Below, in pieces: positions 36,331 to 46,370 of a stretch of DNA of 64,000 bases; position 1 is the first letter of the stretch; the number at the start of each line of letters is the position of its first letter. The notes beneath the pieces were generated by a model, which was not told the origin of the DNA, made no database searches, and was given only the letters and a program-made list of their open reading frames with translations. Origin of the DNA: Cryptomeria japonica (Eukaryota; Streptophyta; Pinopsida; Cupressales; Cupressaceae); assembly GCF_030272615.1 (NCBI RefSeq), contig NC_081413.1, forward strand, positions 145,492,476 to 145,556,475. Reading direction: 5' to 3'. The position numbers were made by a program, and so were the translations under genes.

Positions 36331-38310
36331 GAAAAGCAAATTAACTTTGCTTAGTCATATGTAGATATGCCCAAAATTGATCCACACTTAATCATGTATC
36401 ACTTGTCCATCTCTCCAGGAGTTAAGCCAGTCAAGAAAAAACTACAGAAGGTGAATCCACAAGTAGCACTCATGGTTAAGGTTGAACTAAAGAAACTATT
36501 AGATGTCTGATTCATTCGACCCATCAACTATGTAGAATGGATTTCCAACATAGTACTAGTATCAAAACTAGACGATAGTATCAGAATCTACACTGATTTC
36601 AGAGATGTCAACAAAGCTTGTCCAAAGGATGACTTTCCTTTGCCCAGTATCAACATAATTGTAGACCTCACAGCGGGCCATGCAATGCTCTCACTAATGG
36701 ACAGTTTTTTAGGCTATAATCAAATAAAAATAGCCCCAAAGGATCATTATAAAATAGCGTTTACCTGCCCTTGGGGAACGTACTATTCAAATGTTATGCC
36801 TTTTGGCTTAAAGAATGCAGGAGCTACTTATCAACAAGAAATGACAACAATCTTTCATGACATGATGCATACCTTCATGGAAGACTATGTGGATGATTTA
36901 CTAGCTAAATCCTTCACTAGAGCAGAACACCTCAGCATCTTAACAAAGATTTTTGATCGATTGGAAAAATTCCAAGTTAGACTCAACCCTAAGAAATGTG
37001 TCTTTGGGGTTACATCAGGCAAGTTACTAGGCTACATAGTCTTAGCTAAAGGTACAAGCCATTATGGAGATGCCACCACCAAAGAATATTAGTCAGCTCC
37101 ACTCTCTACAAGGATGACTTCAATCAAATAGGCGATTCATCGCTCAATTAGCCGATAAAATTCTACCATTCAATCACTTGCTACATAAGAATGTACCTTT
37201 CAGATGGGAAGCTAAATGTGCTGAATCTTTTTATCAAATCAAACAGTATCTAATAAACCCACTAGTTCTAGTACCACCAATAGCAGGAAAGCCACTCATT
37301 TTATACATTTCAACAACAGATATATCACTGGGGGCACTATTGGCACAAGAAGATCAACAAGGAAAGGAACGAGCCATATACTACATCAGCAGGAAATTGA
37401 ATGGCTATTAACTCAACTATACATTCATTGAGAAGGCTTGTCTAACAGTAGTCTTTGCTTCTCAAAAGTTCTGACATTATATGCTAGCACACACAATTAA
37501 GCTAGTGGCAAAAATTGATCCTCTTAAATATCTACTCAACGAGGCAGCTCTTACAGGCCAATTGTTTAAATGGGTCATGATTCTCAGTGAATTTGATATC
37601 CAATACACAGAACGAAGAGCTATCAAAGGACAAGCTATTGCAGATCAACTAGCTAAAGCACCGCTACCAAGAAAATAAACTGTGGAGATTGAATTTCCAG
37701 ACAGAGACGTTCTTGCTATTTCTAGCAAGCAATGGACCCTATACTTTGATGGATCCTACACACAACATGGTTCAGGTGTTGGTATTCTCTTCATCACTCC
37801 TGAACGACACACTATACCAAGATCATATCGTCTTATGTTCCTATGCACAAATAATGTGGCTGAATATGAGGCATTGGTTATAGGCATCAAAATAGCCGTA
37901 GAATGGAAAATCACGGAGTTAAAGGTCTACAGAGACTCACAACTAGTCGTCAATCAAATCAACAATGACTATCAGACAAAAGATGACAAGCTACTACCTT
38001 ACAAACGAATGGTGGATGACTTCAAATAGTAATTTATACACATCACCTTCGAGAAAATACCAAGATTGAATAACAAAGCAGCCGATGCAATGGCTACTAT
38101 CACTTCATTACTACAGATTCTAGAACAACAGAGTCGTTATGAGTTTCTGGTAGAGAAACTGTTCTCCCCAGCCTATGAGCACTCTGAATCCCATATTGTC
38201 TATGCCTTGAATAGTTCAGATTCCCCTTTGTATGGACCAATATATGATTATCTAAAGAACAATATTCTACCCATTGACCAATCCCAAAACCAAAAGCTTA
38301 ATTTTATCTG
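36331..38310 (+). pseudogene. Tat-like RT, RNase H and second (archaeal-type) RNase H
   Basis: RT at 36370-37060: HLSISPGVKPVKKKL, DFRDVNKACPKDDFPLP, VMPFGLKNAGATYQ, YVDDLLAKS. A short deletion and frame change lies near 37055, before MPPPKN-type text. RNase H at 37178-37680: RWEAKCAESFYQI, ISTTDISLGALLAQ, AIYYISRKL, AIADQLAK. A second RNase H at 37735-38110: LYFDGSYTQHGSGVGI, NNVAEYEALVIGI, YRDSQLVVNQI, and the distal Asp in NKAADAMA; all four acidic residues are present. Tandem RNase H domains mark the Tat lineage. From 37178 to 39484 one frame persists with stops only. Confidence 0.88.
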
Positions 38311-39484
38311 ACAAGCCGCCCGCTATACCCTTATTGCTGATACTTTGTAGTGTTGAGGTCTAGATGGTACTCTTCTTCTTTGCCTTGATCATAATGAACC
38401 TGATTCCGCTTTACACGAGCTTCACGAAGGTATTTGTGGCACACATTCAAGTGGGACTACTCTTGCTAAAAAGCTTCTAAGGATGGGATACTACTGGCCT
38501 ACAATGGAAAATGATTCTTACCACTTCACCAAAAAGTGCCCTAAATGCCAAATCCATGGCAATTTGATACATGCTCCAACACAGGTATTGTAGCCATTTC
38601 CAACATCCTAGTCCTTTTATCAGTGGGGACTCAACTTGATCAGCAAAATTCATCCTTCATCTTCACATGGACACAATTTCATTATAACTGCAATAGAATA
38701 CTTTACCAAGTGGATAGAAGCAGTCTCCATGACGACAGTAACTGGAAAACAAATTGCCTCTTTTATCCTAAACTATGTAATCTGCAGATATGGTATTCCA
38801 AGCTCCATCATCACTAATAATGGATGACCGTTTAAAAACCAAGATGTCTGAGAACTATGTGAACAATTCAAAATACAACATCAGTTCTCTACACCATACT
38901 ACCCCCAGGGGAATGGTCAGGCAAAAGCATCCAACAAGACAATACTAAAAATCCTAAAGAAAAAAGTAAATGATGCAGGCAAAGATTGGCATGTACAACT
39001 CAATCTAGCACTTTGGGCATACAGAACTAGCATCCGCACACCTATAGGAGCAAGACCTTTCTCATTGGTCTATGGATTAGAAGCTATTTTACCACTGGAG
39101 GTAGAAATTCCATCTCTCAGAGTCTCTCTAAAAGGCTTAATCTCAGATGAAGAGTATCGAGTCAACCGACTACAAGAACTGGAACTCTTAGATAAAAGAC
39201 ATCAGCATGCTTACACTCATCTCAAAGCATATCAGCAACGCATGTGTAGAAGCTACAATCACAAGGTCATTCCCCAAAATTTCAAAGTTGGTGACCTAGT
39301 CCTCAAAGAAAATCCAAGAAATCAGCAAGATTGAGAAAAGAAAGGGAAATTTGAACCTAACTGGTTAGGCCCCCATGTCATCATATCAGTCTATGGATCT
39401 GGTTCTTATCAGCTAACAACTTCAGAAGGAGATGTACTCGAGGAACCAACTAACAACATTCATCTGAAGAAATACTACACTTGA
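38311..39484 (+). pseudogene. Tat-like integrase with its whole catalytic triad lost
   Basis: Integrase joining element DNA to host DNA. The zinc part ends KKCPKCQIHG. In the core, GLNLIS replaces GxDLI (38633-38635, Asp to Asn), IITNNG replaces ITDNG (38816-38818, Asp to Asn), and GNGQAKASNKT replaces GQAEA-NK (38924-38926, Glu to Lys). Each is a G-to-A change in the codon. The C-terminal domain has VYGLEAILPLEVEIP, FKVGDLVLKE and NWLGPHVIISVYGSGSY, ending at a TGA near 39484. Stops inside include TGA for Arg right after the second site. Confidence 0.85.
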
Positions 39485-40757
39485 GTAGTCTAATGCATGG
39501 AAAAAGTCAAAAACAACAAAAAAAAATCAAAAAAAAAAAGAAAAAGCAAATAAAAGGGTATAATAAAAGCAACTGGTGAAAACCTGGTAACAGGCACTAT
39601 TGTGAAAGGATAGCTCCTTTATCTATATCCATATCCTTATCTCCGCTAGGTAAAACACTATTGGCCATTGCCTAACACTTAGCAAATATCCATTCAGGAC
39701 ATACTTAGCGTAGTCACTATCCTGATTTATCCATATATCCTTTTACCACACTTTACCATGGCTTGATAATCACTGTACATACCCGCATCGAGAGGTACAC
39801 TTAGCTAGAGACAATAAACATCAAAACTTACAAACATGTTCAAACCATCAAGACTATTTGCAAAACTCAGAGCATCATGTCCAACAAAGCAAAAACTTAC
39901 ACAAACCCAAATCAAAACATCGATCGATAACAGATTCACAAGAATACTACGATGGATGATTTTCTAAAGTACCAACTGTTGCATTTTGCATAAAGTCTTG
40001 ACTATTTTTGCATTTAACTTTTTGAATTATTGGATTCTCTAAATTTTCTAAACAAAGCTTCCAAGCTAGAGAAAATTGAGAAACTCCAATATTTTCTTAG
40101 TCTTCTATCTGTGAGGCGATCATTTGTACTGTGTAGATACTTGTCTCGAGACGTGATCCAATGAATATCACTGAAGACATGATTCCACTTTACGCATACA
40201 AACGGTTTAATCTTGTCTATTTATATGCAATCAACACTCTAGTCATCTTGGTTCAATTATACCTTGACACTTGTGCTATCTTGCAAAATCAAACATCATG
40301 TAAATTTTTCTCAGGTCATCATGGTTCAATTATACTATTATGCTTGTATAAATTTTCAACATATCCAAAAATCAATCCATGCTCAATGATGATACATATA
40401 TCGAAAGAAAATAAACATGTGGTTATATCGGATGACAAATGCAGAATGAGGGTGCTCCAAAAACAATTAGTTGCATATCATTCATCTCATTTTCAAGATA
40501 CATCTCACAGCATATCATATCATTCATCTCATTTTCAAGATACATCTCATAACATCATGCATTTGACTTCATCATATCATCTATCTAAGCATTGCATCAT
40601 CATAGAATAAAGTAAAAGCATATAGAAAATGTATCCAAAACACATCACATGATCAAAGAAAATGGTGTCATATATATATCAAAATGATCAAAATGTACAA
40701 TATATGTCATGTCTCGACCAAATACAATGATCAAAAATACAATAGAGACAATGTCTC
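39485..40757. other. Non-coding spacer of the Tat-like element
   Basis: Starts with an A-rich tract (about 39500-39555) after the pol stop. It contains a tandem duplication of about 40 bp at 40474-40551. A 149-codon forward ORF (40161-40610) shows no known domain. This lies downstream of both pol and the convergent antisense gene, so transcript ends of both probably fall here. Confidence 0.5.
40474..40551 (+). repeat. Tandem duplication, 2 units of about 37-41 bp
   Basis: The phrase 'cattcatctcattttcaaga' occurs twice with matching flanks. Confidence 0.85.
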
Positions 40758-42764
40758 TCAAGTATGACTATCTCTTGAGGGAGACGGTCTCACCGCAAAA
40801 GTCCCAGCCCTTGGATCTCTAGGTGGATCATGTCTCGGTGGCCCTATCATGCCTCTACTCTCTGACCGCGATCCAGTCTCTCAAGATTGACTCGATCTCA
40901 ACTACATAAAACTCTGCACTCAATTCTCCCTAGGCACCACAACCTCATAATGTCGATGATAGTACTCTGCCTCCTAGGCTTTCAAAGCCAGCTCTCTCAA
41001 AGTGTCCCTCATCGGACCACCTACTGCAGCTCTCTGTACACTCACTACAAGCTCCTCTGCTCGACCCCCTCGCTCTATCTTGGTGTCACGCTCAATGGTC
41101 AGCTGTGTAATCTGATGCTGATGCACTAATAGTTGTGCCTGCAGTTGTTGCATTGTCACCTGTAAGGTCCTAATCTGGGCGTCCTCCATGTGAGTTAGAA
41201 TCTGGGCCCGTAGGGGCACTTGTGAAGGGGTGCCCCTTGTCCCTCTACCTGTTCTCGATGCTGGTGGAGGTAGCACATCAGTCCTTCTCCTCTGGGCTGG
41301 CCATCTCACCTCATCAGTCCCTCCCACTGCTACTATCACCTCTCCTACCATCCCCTCACCCCCTACTCCAATAGCCAAACCTCCTCTACCTCTATCCATC
41401 ATAGCTCATCAAACTGCTCTCTCCACTCCTCTATCATCCCTATCTATACCTCTGTCTCCTCTCCTACCCCAACCAACTCCACCTCCTCCCTCATCCCCAT
41501 GTCCCCCTCCCTCATCCTCATCATCTTCAAAAATGGGTTGCATCTCTGTTGGATCCGATATCCTCGCCATGACACAAGCTACAAACAATCTAGCAAACTC
41601 ATCCATCATCCCAACATCCAAAATCTCTAGGGCATAATCCCATATCTGGCCCGCTAGCTACACAAACTCCTCTATGGCCATCGCAATGTCAATAGTCGGA
41701 CCCCAATCTGGTATGTCCTGCCTCCGACGTGCATACAAATAGGTCCCCTGTAGTATCCTCTGCTACGACCAAACTGCCGCAAAACTCTCATAACCAAAAA
41801 TCACTCAATCACAAAAGGGGTCCTCCCTATCAAAAATTGGGTCATGAAGACATATGGCATCTCCAACCCATCCTCAGCCCAAACCTCACAACCTATATAT
41901 GGTCACCATATGACCGTATCAATATCATCCAATACCCTCCTCCAATGCTCCAGCTTGCCTAGCTTTGACTGGATAACTAACCCCTTATATCCATATGCAT
42001 AGGCACGTCCAACTGGCCTATCTTTGTCCACCAATGGCCTAGCTACAGGAATGTGCTACTAGCACCATACCTATAGAAGTGTAATGCTAGTTGAAAAACT
42101 GACATAACCCAGGTATACTACCTCGTGCAAGTCCCTGTACAAATGAGCTAGCATGGCCGATCCCCATGCAAACCTATGGCCTTGTGTAACCATCTCCTCT
42201 AGCACCAGTCCCCATCCCACAGATAGTCCCTTCGACCTACGGTTGGGACATAGGAAACCACCTACAAACCTTGCCAGTACTGATGGAAGTGGCGCATAGT
42301 CCAAATCCAGAAACTCCTGCCACTGAATCTCATATCCGCACACTGTATCATCATGAAAAATATGATGAAGTGCCTCTGTCCCACCCTCCTTTGACTACTC
42401 ATAAGGTAGTAGGGCACCTACTACAGGTATGCACAGGATCCGATAGCAATCCTCGAGGGTCACTATCATCTCCCCCATGGCAAAATGGAAGGTGTTCGTA
42501 TCACTTTGCCATCTCTCTACAAGCGCTGTAAGTAAACCCCAGTTCATGGTAAACCGAGGCATATCCAATAGGGAAGACAGGCTGCATCTCTCAATAATGT
42601 CTAGATCAGCCTGTGCCAACTGTGGTATCAATGCCCATAGTCTCGGGAACCACTCGCATGACTTAACCACTGCCAATCGCTCCTGTCAAACAACAAAACA
42701 AGTCCAATATCAGTTTCCTCATCATAACATAGATATCAAAATCAAAATCACATCATATCTATCC

Positions 42765-42935
42765 ATATCAACTTGTAACACAACTCAATTTTTCAAAAAC
42801 CATATCAAACTTGTAACACAACTCAAGTCCCCATATCACATCAACTTGTAACACAACTCAAGTTTCCAACCCATATCAACTTGTAAAACAACTCAAGTTC
42901 CACAATCATACCAGCTTGTAACACAAATTAGGCTC
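42765..42935. repeat. Minisatellite, about 5 units of 30-40 bp
   Basis: Units share 'atatcaacttgtaacacaac' or close variants, followed by 'tcaagt' and a variable tail. Confidence 0.8.
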
Positions 42936-43184
42936 CACATATATTAAACTTGAAACAATGCAAATCAAATCAAGTTTATACCAAATCCACATAGATATCT
43001 ATGAATAACTTGCAAAATTGTAAATCAAACCAAGTTATATCGGCACTTATATTGGACAAACTATCAAAACCATGATAGCAAACACATAAACGAAACATTT
43101 TACACCTATCCCAACAAAACAGACCTTATCCTATCAATTTTCCTCACTCAAAAAATCATCTTTTCTCACAAAACCGACCGCATG

Positions 43185-43640
43185 CACTAACTAAATTTGG
43201 CTACGCCCTAGATTGACTCGATGCACTAACTTATTTTCTCCACGCACTATCCTATCTACCCCATGTGTTAGATTAACTCTATGCGCTACCTATTTCTTCC
43301 AATGCACTATCTAAGCTACCCTAAGTGCTAAACTATCCTATACGCTAACCTATCATGTGGCTGCGCTACCTATCTAACCCTATGCACTAGGTCTAATGCC
43401 TACCCATGCGACTCCCTATCTACCCAATGCGCTAGGTTTACCTGATGCACTCCGTATTTCACTTTCTGCGCTACCCTGTGTCCCTAATGCGCTAATGTAC
43501 ATTTATGTGCTAACCTAGCAAACCTAAGCGCTAACCTAGAAAACTTATGCACTACCCTATGTTTTCAGACGCAACCTAAAATCTACAACCTTATGCCCTA
43601 CAGAATTTTTCATATGCGCTGATCGATGACCTAGATGTGC
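43185..43640 (-). repeat. ATGCGCTA motif cluster, inverse of the leader clusters
   Basis: Forward strand shows ATGCGCTA at 43281, 43427 and 43487, with many variants (ATGCACTA, ATACGCTA, ATGTGCTA, AAGCGCTA) every 15-30 bases, often followed by ACC or ACCTA. On the reverse strand this is TAGCGCAT, the same motif as in the leader, read in the direction of the antisense gene. Confidence 0.78.
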
Positions 43641-43878
43641 TAAAACATGAAACTTGCATGCAAAATTCTCCAAAAAAGTACCCAAAACGACAACATAAAA
43701 AATAAAAAAGGGGTCAAAAAGGTTGACTTACCAGTGGTCCATACGCGGCAAGCCTCCGATACCTCTGAATGCGCTCAAATCGATGCATAGAATATGGAAT
43801 AGGCATTCTGTCTTCTCTCCAAAAGTCTCTTTCTCTGAAGTCAACAAGCACATATGAGGTAAAACCATGCACTTTTCC

Positions 43879-43889
43879 CCTTTTATAGG
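43879..43889 (-). promoter_or_regulatory. TATA box of the antisense gene
   Basis: Reverse strand CCTATAAAAGG. A start about 30 bases on would give a short 5' UTR before ATG 43806. If the ATG at 43992 were used instead, this box would lie inside coding sequence. Confidence 0.5.
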
Positions 43890-44207
43890 ATGAAATAAAA
43901 TTAGGCTTAGGGGATTGAGCATGCAATTCGCTCGTGGTCTTCCTCGTACCCTCGCACACATCAATTATCGGGAGATGAATCAATTTAAGCATTCCACATA
44001 GCCAAAATTTTGCAAAGCAAACACAATTATCAGATCACATCAAAAAATTTCCAAATTTTTGGTTCATCTCCCGAGGGGGCATTATCAACATCAATTATCA
44101 AAAATGGGGCATGGCATATCTCAAAACGACATAAAATTTTTATTTGATCATAAATCACGATAACACATCATTTTCTTTGAATTAAACATGTGCACACATG
44201 TCACTTT

Positions 44208-44221
44208 AAAGAGGGGCAAAA
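44208..44221 (+). other. Polypurine tract of Tat-like element
   Basis: AAAGAGGGGCAAAA, with one C, directly before the TGTAGACG start of the 3' LTR. Confidence 0.75.
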
Positions 44222-45668
44222 TGTAGACGTATAAAAATGACCATATTCCTAAATGAATATTTTATGTTCATTTCTCTATTTAATTAAATCCAATTTAATT
44301 AAATCACCCACATTCCTGTATTTAAATTAACTAAATTACTCAATTTATTTAAATTAAATTCACTAGGCCTCTTTTGACATTTAATGAATACATCATTTAT
44401 TCAATTAAATCCCTTCTATCCACTTTTAATTAAATTCAAATTTAATTAAATAGTTTATCCTAAATTGAATAAATCTAATTTATTGGATTTCCCCAAATTA
44501 CAACCAAATTGAATTAAATTCATTTTATTCAATTAAATCCTATTATACCTTCATCCACTTGCAAAATCCTACATCTCCCACTTGCTTCCTAAACCCTATT
44601 CCTTGCCACTTCTAGACTCTTCTAATCACTTCTAAATTAACCTAACCCATTTCCTAAACTTCGTCACATCCCTAAGAAAGGGGAAGTCACTTCTCAAAAC
44701 CTCAAAGTCTTTGAAAACCCTTAAAGGCTTCAACCACTTAACTTTGAAAGTCTCCCAAACCATTAATGGTTAATTCAACCCTCTAGCATGATTAAAAAAT
44801 TTCCTTAAACTCAACCTCCATGTAACCCAAGGGTCTCATCAAGCATTTATTTCTTTGACCATGGTTATCCTTAATCTTTTGCACAAGAGTTTATCCTTTG
44901 GGTAAAAGCTTTATCCAATGGGTAATCCTAACTTAACCATAACCCTTACCCCCTAAGATAACCATGAGGTCTTCTCAAGCATTTAATGCTTCTTACATCT
45001 CCTCTCAACCAACCTTATGTTGACAATTGTCACCATTTCATTGGTCCCAATTGTAAACATGGATTCCCAACTTTCAAACTTAACCCTTGATTAAGTCTTT
45101 CAATCCTGGCCATCCATTGCCCTATTTTTGCTATAAATAGAGCTCTCATTCCTCCATTTTTCATCATCCAAGTCTTTAGCATCACACTTATACTAAAATC
45201 CATCCAAGCTTTAATATATCATTTGTGCTCATCATTTAGCCTCTCTTTTCAATAGGAATTAATCTAAATATGCATGTTTAGAGTATTTTTCTTATCATTT
45301 AGCTTAATCATAGACTAATATAGCATGATAAGATAGTCTTGTTACTAATTTTGTCATCTTATAAACTAGTTTATTGCATTTATAGGATCATGTATAACTT
45401 AGGATGCATTTCATCTTAAAAATCAACCAAAGCATCCCTCATTCTTGCATTTGTCATCCCTAAACCACTTTGCTCAGTGATCTGAGAGCAGAGAAATTGG
45501 TTTGAGGGACCTTGTGAGATAGAGAACCATGGAAGCAACCTTGGGAAGCTAAGCCATACTTCATGACTCCATAGCTTGCACCAAGAAGTCCTATGGTTGT
45601 GTGAGCAAGGCTCCTTTGGCTTCATTTTCCACATTTTAAGTTCTATCAACTTGCTTTACCTGCATACA
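44222..45668 (+). mobile_element. Tat-like element, 3' LTR
   Basis: 1447 bp, TGTAGACGTATA ... TGCATACA. It is followed by GAACC (45669-45673); the host on the 5' side ends GAAC, so the target duplication was GAACC. TATAAATAG lies at 45132-45140. ORFs inside, such as 45416-45649, occur in both LTR copies but cover the region before the primer site and show no domain. Confidence 0.92.
45132..45140 (+). promoter_or_regulatory. TATA box of Tat-like 3' LTR
   Basis: TATAAATAG, identical to 20518-20526. It would drive read-out transcription into copia A. Confidence 0.65.
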
Positions 45669-46370
45669 GAACCCTTGAAGAAGATGAAATTATTGCTAAT
45701 GTGCTGAGATCTTTGCCTCCTGCTTATAAACATAAGGTGGCTACTATTGATGAGATCTAGAGTGTGACTACAGTGACAAGAGATATGTTGGTTGGAAAGA
45801 TTGTTACATTTGAGCTAAGCAAATTTGGAGAATCACATGGAAAGTCTGAGACAACATTTAGAGCATCAACATCTATATTCGGAAAGAAGATGTATTATCC
45901 TGATGAGTGTAGAATATCTAGATATGAAAGAGAGAGAAGAGAAATGGAAGAGGAGGAAAAAGAGTTGGATGAGCTTGAAGCATTGATTGCCCAGAGATTT
46001 CCTAAAGGAGTTGATAAGTATGATGGAAAATTGCCTTTGAAATGTTTCTCTTGTAATAAGATTGGACATTTTGCTTCTAGATGCTTGAAGAGAATGGCTA
46101 AATATGACAGGCATGATATGTTTGATAAGCATGATAGGAATGATAGATATGAGAAGCATGAGAAGTATGACAAGCCTTACAAGTCTAGCTAGAAGTTTAG
46201 AAATTGGAAGAACTACTATTATGCTGCTAATGAAGGTGTTACAGATGATGTTTATCTAAAGGGGATGAAGTTGTATTTCTTGCTATTAAGGAAGATGGAC
46301 GTGTACTTATTGATTCCACTAGTTGTGTTATTGAGGAGAAAGCTCTAGCTACTAAAGTTGAAGAAAGATA
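45669..46370 (+). pseudogene. Copia A gag, C-terminal part
   Basis: Resumes the gag frame cut at 19660: TLEEDEIIANVLRSLPPAYK. After a stop at about 45759 it continues with TRDMLVGKIVTFELSKF, an acidic helix (REMEEEEKELDELEALIA) and a complete zinc knuckle CFSCNKIGHFASRC near 46040-46085. A Lys/Asp/His/Tyr-rich repeat follows (KYDRHDMFDKHDRNDRYEKH). A frameshift near 46260 separates it from protease. Confidence 0.85.

Larger units (their letters stand above)
42683..43731 (-). other. Predicted intron of the antisense mobile-domain gene
   Basis: GT-AG boundaries on the reverse strand with a strong donor (GTAAGT) and a T-rich acceptor (TTTTGTTGTTTGACAG). Joining codons CTG and GAG keeps the frame. 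The interval is stop-rich in the gene's frame and holds a minisatellite (42765-42935) and the inverse motif cluster (43185-43640). Confidence 0.7.
40758..43992 (-). pseudogene. Antisense plant mobile domain gene carried by the Tat-like element
   Basis: Lies between pol and the 3' LTR, opposite to gag-pol. Exon 1 runs from 43992, or from the better-placed ATG at 43806, to 43732. A donor CTG|GTAAGT at 43731 and an acceptor TTTGACAG ending at 42683 define a 1049-nt phase-0 intron; exon 2 starts at 42682 and stays in frame. Exon 2 encodes a plant mobile domain (PMD): LLTALVERWQSDTNTFHF, GEMIVTLEDCYRILCIPV, AMLAHLYRDL, HIPVARP, then VLRQFG. PMD proteins (MAIN/MAIL1 family, also in some transposons) act in the nucleus in silencing. 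After it come an Asp/Glu/Gly-rich linker (41460-41560) and a Gln-rich probable coiled coil (TLQVTMQQLQAQLLVHQHQ). Stops include 42395-42397 and several others, plus a frameshift near 41715. TATAAAAGG lies about 75 bp upstream of 43806. The PMD call is firm; splicing is inferred. Confidence 0.82.

Noticed and set aside
40161-40610. 149-codon forward ORF after the Tat integrase
   Set aside because: No motif, a tandem duplication inside it, and location in a spacer; treated as chance.
41230-41637. 135-codon proline-rich forward ORF
   Set aside because: It is the shadow of the Asp/Glu/Gly-rich and Arg-rich part of the antisense mobile-domain gene.
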